Shown in pieces: positions 62,871-64,000 of a DNA stretch of 64,000 bases. The notes beneath the pieces are model-generated. The model was not told the DNA's origin. It did no database searches and was given only the letters and a program-made list of their open reading frames with translations. Within the stretch, counting starts at the first letter, position 1. Every line of letters starts with the position of its first letter. The stretch lies in assembly GCF_020026305.1 (NCBI RefSeq), contig NZ_CP075691.1:248001-312000 (forward strand), written 5' to 3'. The translations under genes were made by a program, and so were the position numbers. This stretch comes from Streptomyces sp. 135 (lineage in GTDB: Bacteria > Actinomycetota > Actinomycetes > Streptomycetales > Streptomycetaceae).

Positions 62871-63290
62871 ATGCAGACCACCGACAACAGCCTGACCTGG
62901 CTCCTGCAGAACCTCCTCAAGCGCACTCCCGGCACGCGGCACGCCCTGGTGCTCTCCCGGGACGGCCTGAAGCTGTGCTGGAGCGATCACCTGACGCTCG
63001 ACCAGGCCGACCAGCTCTCGGCCATCTGCTCCGGCATCCAGGCCCTGGCCCAGGGCGCGTCCGCGGAGTTCGGCGACGGAACCGGTGGCGTCCGGCACTC
63101 CATGACCGAGTTCCACGGGGGGCTGCTCTTCATCGTCGAGGCGGGTCTCGGCGCGCACCTGGCGGTCGTGGCGGACGAGAACGCCGACCCGGGAGTGGTG
63201 GGCCACCAGATGACCGAGCTCGTCGAGCAGATCGGGGAGCACCTGCGCGCCGAGCCGCGCGCCCAGGACACGGACAGCGGGGCCTCGTGA
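62871..63290 (+). CDS. cvnB: Roadblock/LC7 protein (CvnB)
   Basis: 139 residues from ATG 62871 (MQTTDNSLTWLLQNLLKRTPGTRHALVLSRDGLKL). This is the roadblock/LC7 fold: helix, beta hairpin, long helix (DQADQLSAICSGIQALAQGA) and GGLLFIVEAG strand. In MglA/MglB-like and conservon systems roadblock proteins act on the partner small GTPase, here CvnD. The stop overlaps the cvnC start (GTGA). Confidence 0.95.
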   Translation: MQTTDNSLTWLLQNLLKRTPGTRHALVLSRDGLKLCWSDHLTLDQADQLSAICSGIQALAQGASAEFGDGTGGVRHSMTEFHGGLLFIVEAGLGAHLAVVADENADPGVVGHQMTELVEQIGEHLRAEPRAQDTDSGAS

Positions 63291-63649
63291 CGCCGCGCAG
63301 GCCCGTGGACACCGGTGATCCGGACCGGCTCTACACGGTCACCGGTGGCCGCAGTCGTGCCGACGACGACTCCTTCGACCTGGTCACGCTGGTGGTGAGC
63401 GAGTGCGAGCCCACCGCCGGGATGCAGTCGGAGCATGTACGGATCCTCGAACTGTGCCGGCACCCGTCGGCCGTGGTCGAGATCGCCGCGGAGCTCAAGC
63501 TGCCGATCACCGTGGTGCGGATTCTCCTCGGTGACCTGCTCGCGATGGGCCGGATCACCGCTCGTCACCCCCGCGCGGCCGACTCGGTCGCCTCGATGCC
63601 CGATTCCGCCCTTCTCAAGGAGGTGCTCCATGGACTCCGCAATCTCTGA
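63287..63649 (+). CDS. cvnC: DUF742 protein (CvnC)
   Basis: 120 residues from GTG 63287, overlapping the cvnB stop. DUF742 is evident from RLYTVTGGRS, the winged-helix-like EHVRILELCRHPSAVVEIAAELKLPITVVRILLGDLLAMGRI and the short C-terminal tail. It probably bridges CvnB and CvnD; its exact role is unknown. It overlaps the cvnD start by 20 bases. Confidence 0.95.
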   Translation: MTPRRPVDTGDPDRLYTVTGGRSRADDDSFDLVTLVVSECEPTAGMQSEHVRILELCRHPSAVVEIAAELKLPITVVRILLGDLLAMGRITARHPRAADSVASMPDSALLKEVLHGLRNL

Positions 63650-64000
63650 GCTGCCCTCCCGTACCCCTCTCTCCGACACGGCCGAGACCGGCTTGAAGAT
63701 CGTCGTCGTAGGCGGGTTCGGGGTGGGCAAGACCACGCTGGTCCGCTCCGTCAGCGAGATCCGTCCGCTGAACACCGAGGAAGTGATGACGCAGGCCGGC
63801 GTCGGCGTCGACGAGACGTCCGAGGTGGCGGGCAAGACCACGACGACGGTGGCCTTCGACTTCGGCCGGATCAGCCTCAACGAGCGGGTGGTCCTCTACC
63901 TGTTCGGCGCTCCGGGCCAGGAACGGTTCTGGTTCCTGTGGGACCGGCTCTTCTCGGGCACGCTCGGCGCGGTCGTCCTGGTCGACACGCGGCGGATGGA
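63630..64000 (+). CDS. cvnD: Conservon GTPase (CvnD), partial at right edge
   Basis: ATG 63630 follows AAGGAGGTG by 5 bases, an excellent ribosome site inside the end of cvnC. The G1 loop is GGFGVGKTTLV, followed by a switch region with TTTTVAFDFGRI and the G3-like LFGAPGQERFWFLW. This is the MglA-like/Cvn small GTPase pattern. About 123 residues are visible and the rest lies outside the window. A cvnE P450 gene may follow. Confidence 0.93.
   Translation, partial: MDSAISELPSRTPLSDTAETGLKIVVVGGFGVGKTTLVRSVSEIRPLNTEEVMTQAGVGVDETSEVAGKTTTTVAFDFGRISLNERVVLYLFGAPGQERFWFLWDRLFSGTLGAVVLVDTRRM

Overview
The window is high-GC actinobacterial DNA and almost certainly comes from a Streptomyces or close relative. 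The signs are frequent GTG starts with purine-rich ribosome sites, ATGA/GTGA coupled overlaps, a modular type I polyketide synthase, a BTAD-type regulator, an F420-type luciferase-like oxidoreductase, a secreted chitin-type LPMO with a DasR-like site, and a conservon (cvnABCD) at the right edge. No transposase, integrase, CRISPR array or rRNA was seen. One tRNA (initiator Met) is present.

Layout. (1) 1-14.75 kb, all minus strand: a tightly coupled exopolysaccharide operon. In transcription order it encodes a priming sugar transferase, an AlgD-like nucleotide-sugar dehydrogenase, a GT4 glycosyltransferase, two Wzz-like chain-length proteins, an asparagine synthetase-like amidotransferase, a two-domain oxidoreductase, a heparinase/alginate-lyase-type protein and a beta-helix lipoprotein that runs off the left edge. 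The gene set suggests a uronic-acid polymer. (2) 15.2-23.5 kb: one 2754-residue PKS with order CoA ligase-ACP-KS-AT-DH-KR-ACP-TE. It ends at a strong hairpin and is divergent from an RsbW-like ATPase. (3) 24-34 kb: mostly single genes. These are a TetX-like flavin monooxygenase, a virginiamycin B lyase, a DUF2199 protein, an AA10 LPMO, a secreted beta-propeller protein, an LLM oxidoreductase, a broken 2H phosphodiesterase, a polysaccharide deacetylase and a ricin/FG-GAP secreted protein. (4) 34-42.6 kb: an MFS exporter behind an AT-rich promoter with three TGTCAATT repeats; an ABC transporter operon with its own GntR regulator and a perfect operator palindrome; a BTAD regulator divergent from a haloacetate-dehalogenase-like hydrolase across a 31-bp tandem repeat. 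(5) 42.8-50.2 kb: a large STAND-type ATPase; two genes that have both lost their 5' ends and now meet head to head; and a methyltransferase/TetR pair bracketed by a 17-bp direct repeat next to tRNA-fMet. (6) 50.2-52.5 kb: an amidase/TetR divergent pair. (7) 52.5-58 kb, minus strand: a compact lipid-type locus in which two paralogous WS/DGAT-like acyltransferases flank an ACP and a ketosynthase, with an alpha/beta hydrolase and a membrane protein downstream. (8) 58-64 kb: a frameshifted binding-protein-like gene, a glutaminase, a small protein and the start of a conservon.

The best candidates for undescribed biology are the WS/DGAT-ACP-KS-WS/DGAT locus, the alginate-like polysaccharide operon, the stand-alone one-module PKS, and the methyltransferase/TetR module with operators placed in the promoter of an apparently leaderless gene. 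All functions are read from motifs and context; no searches were run.
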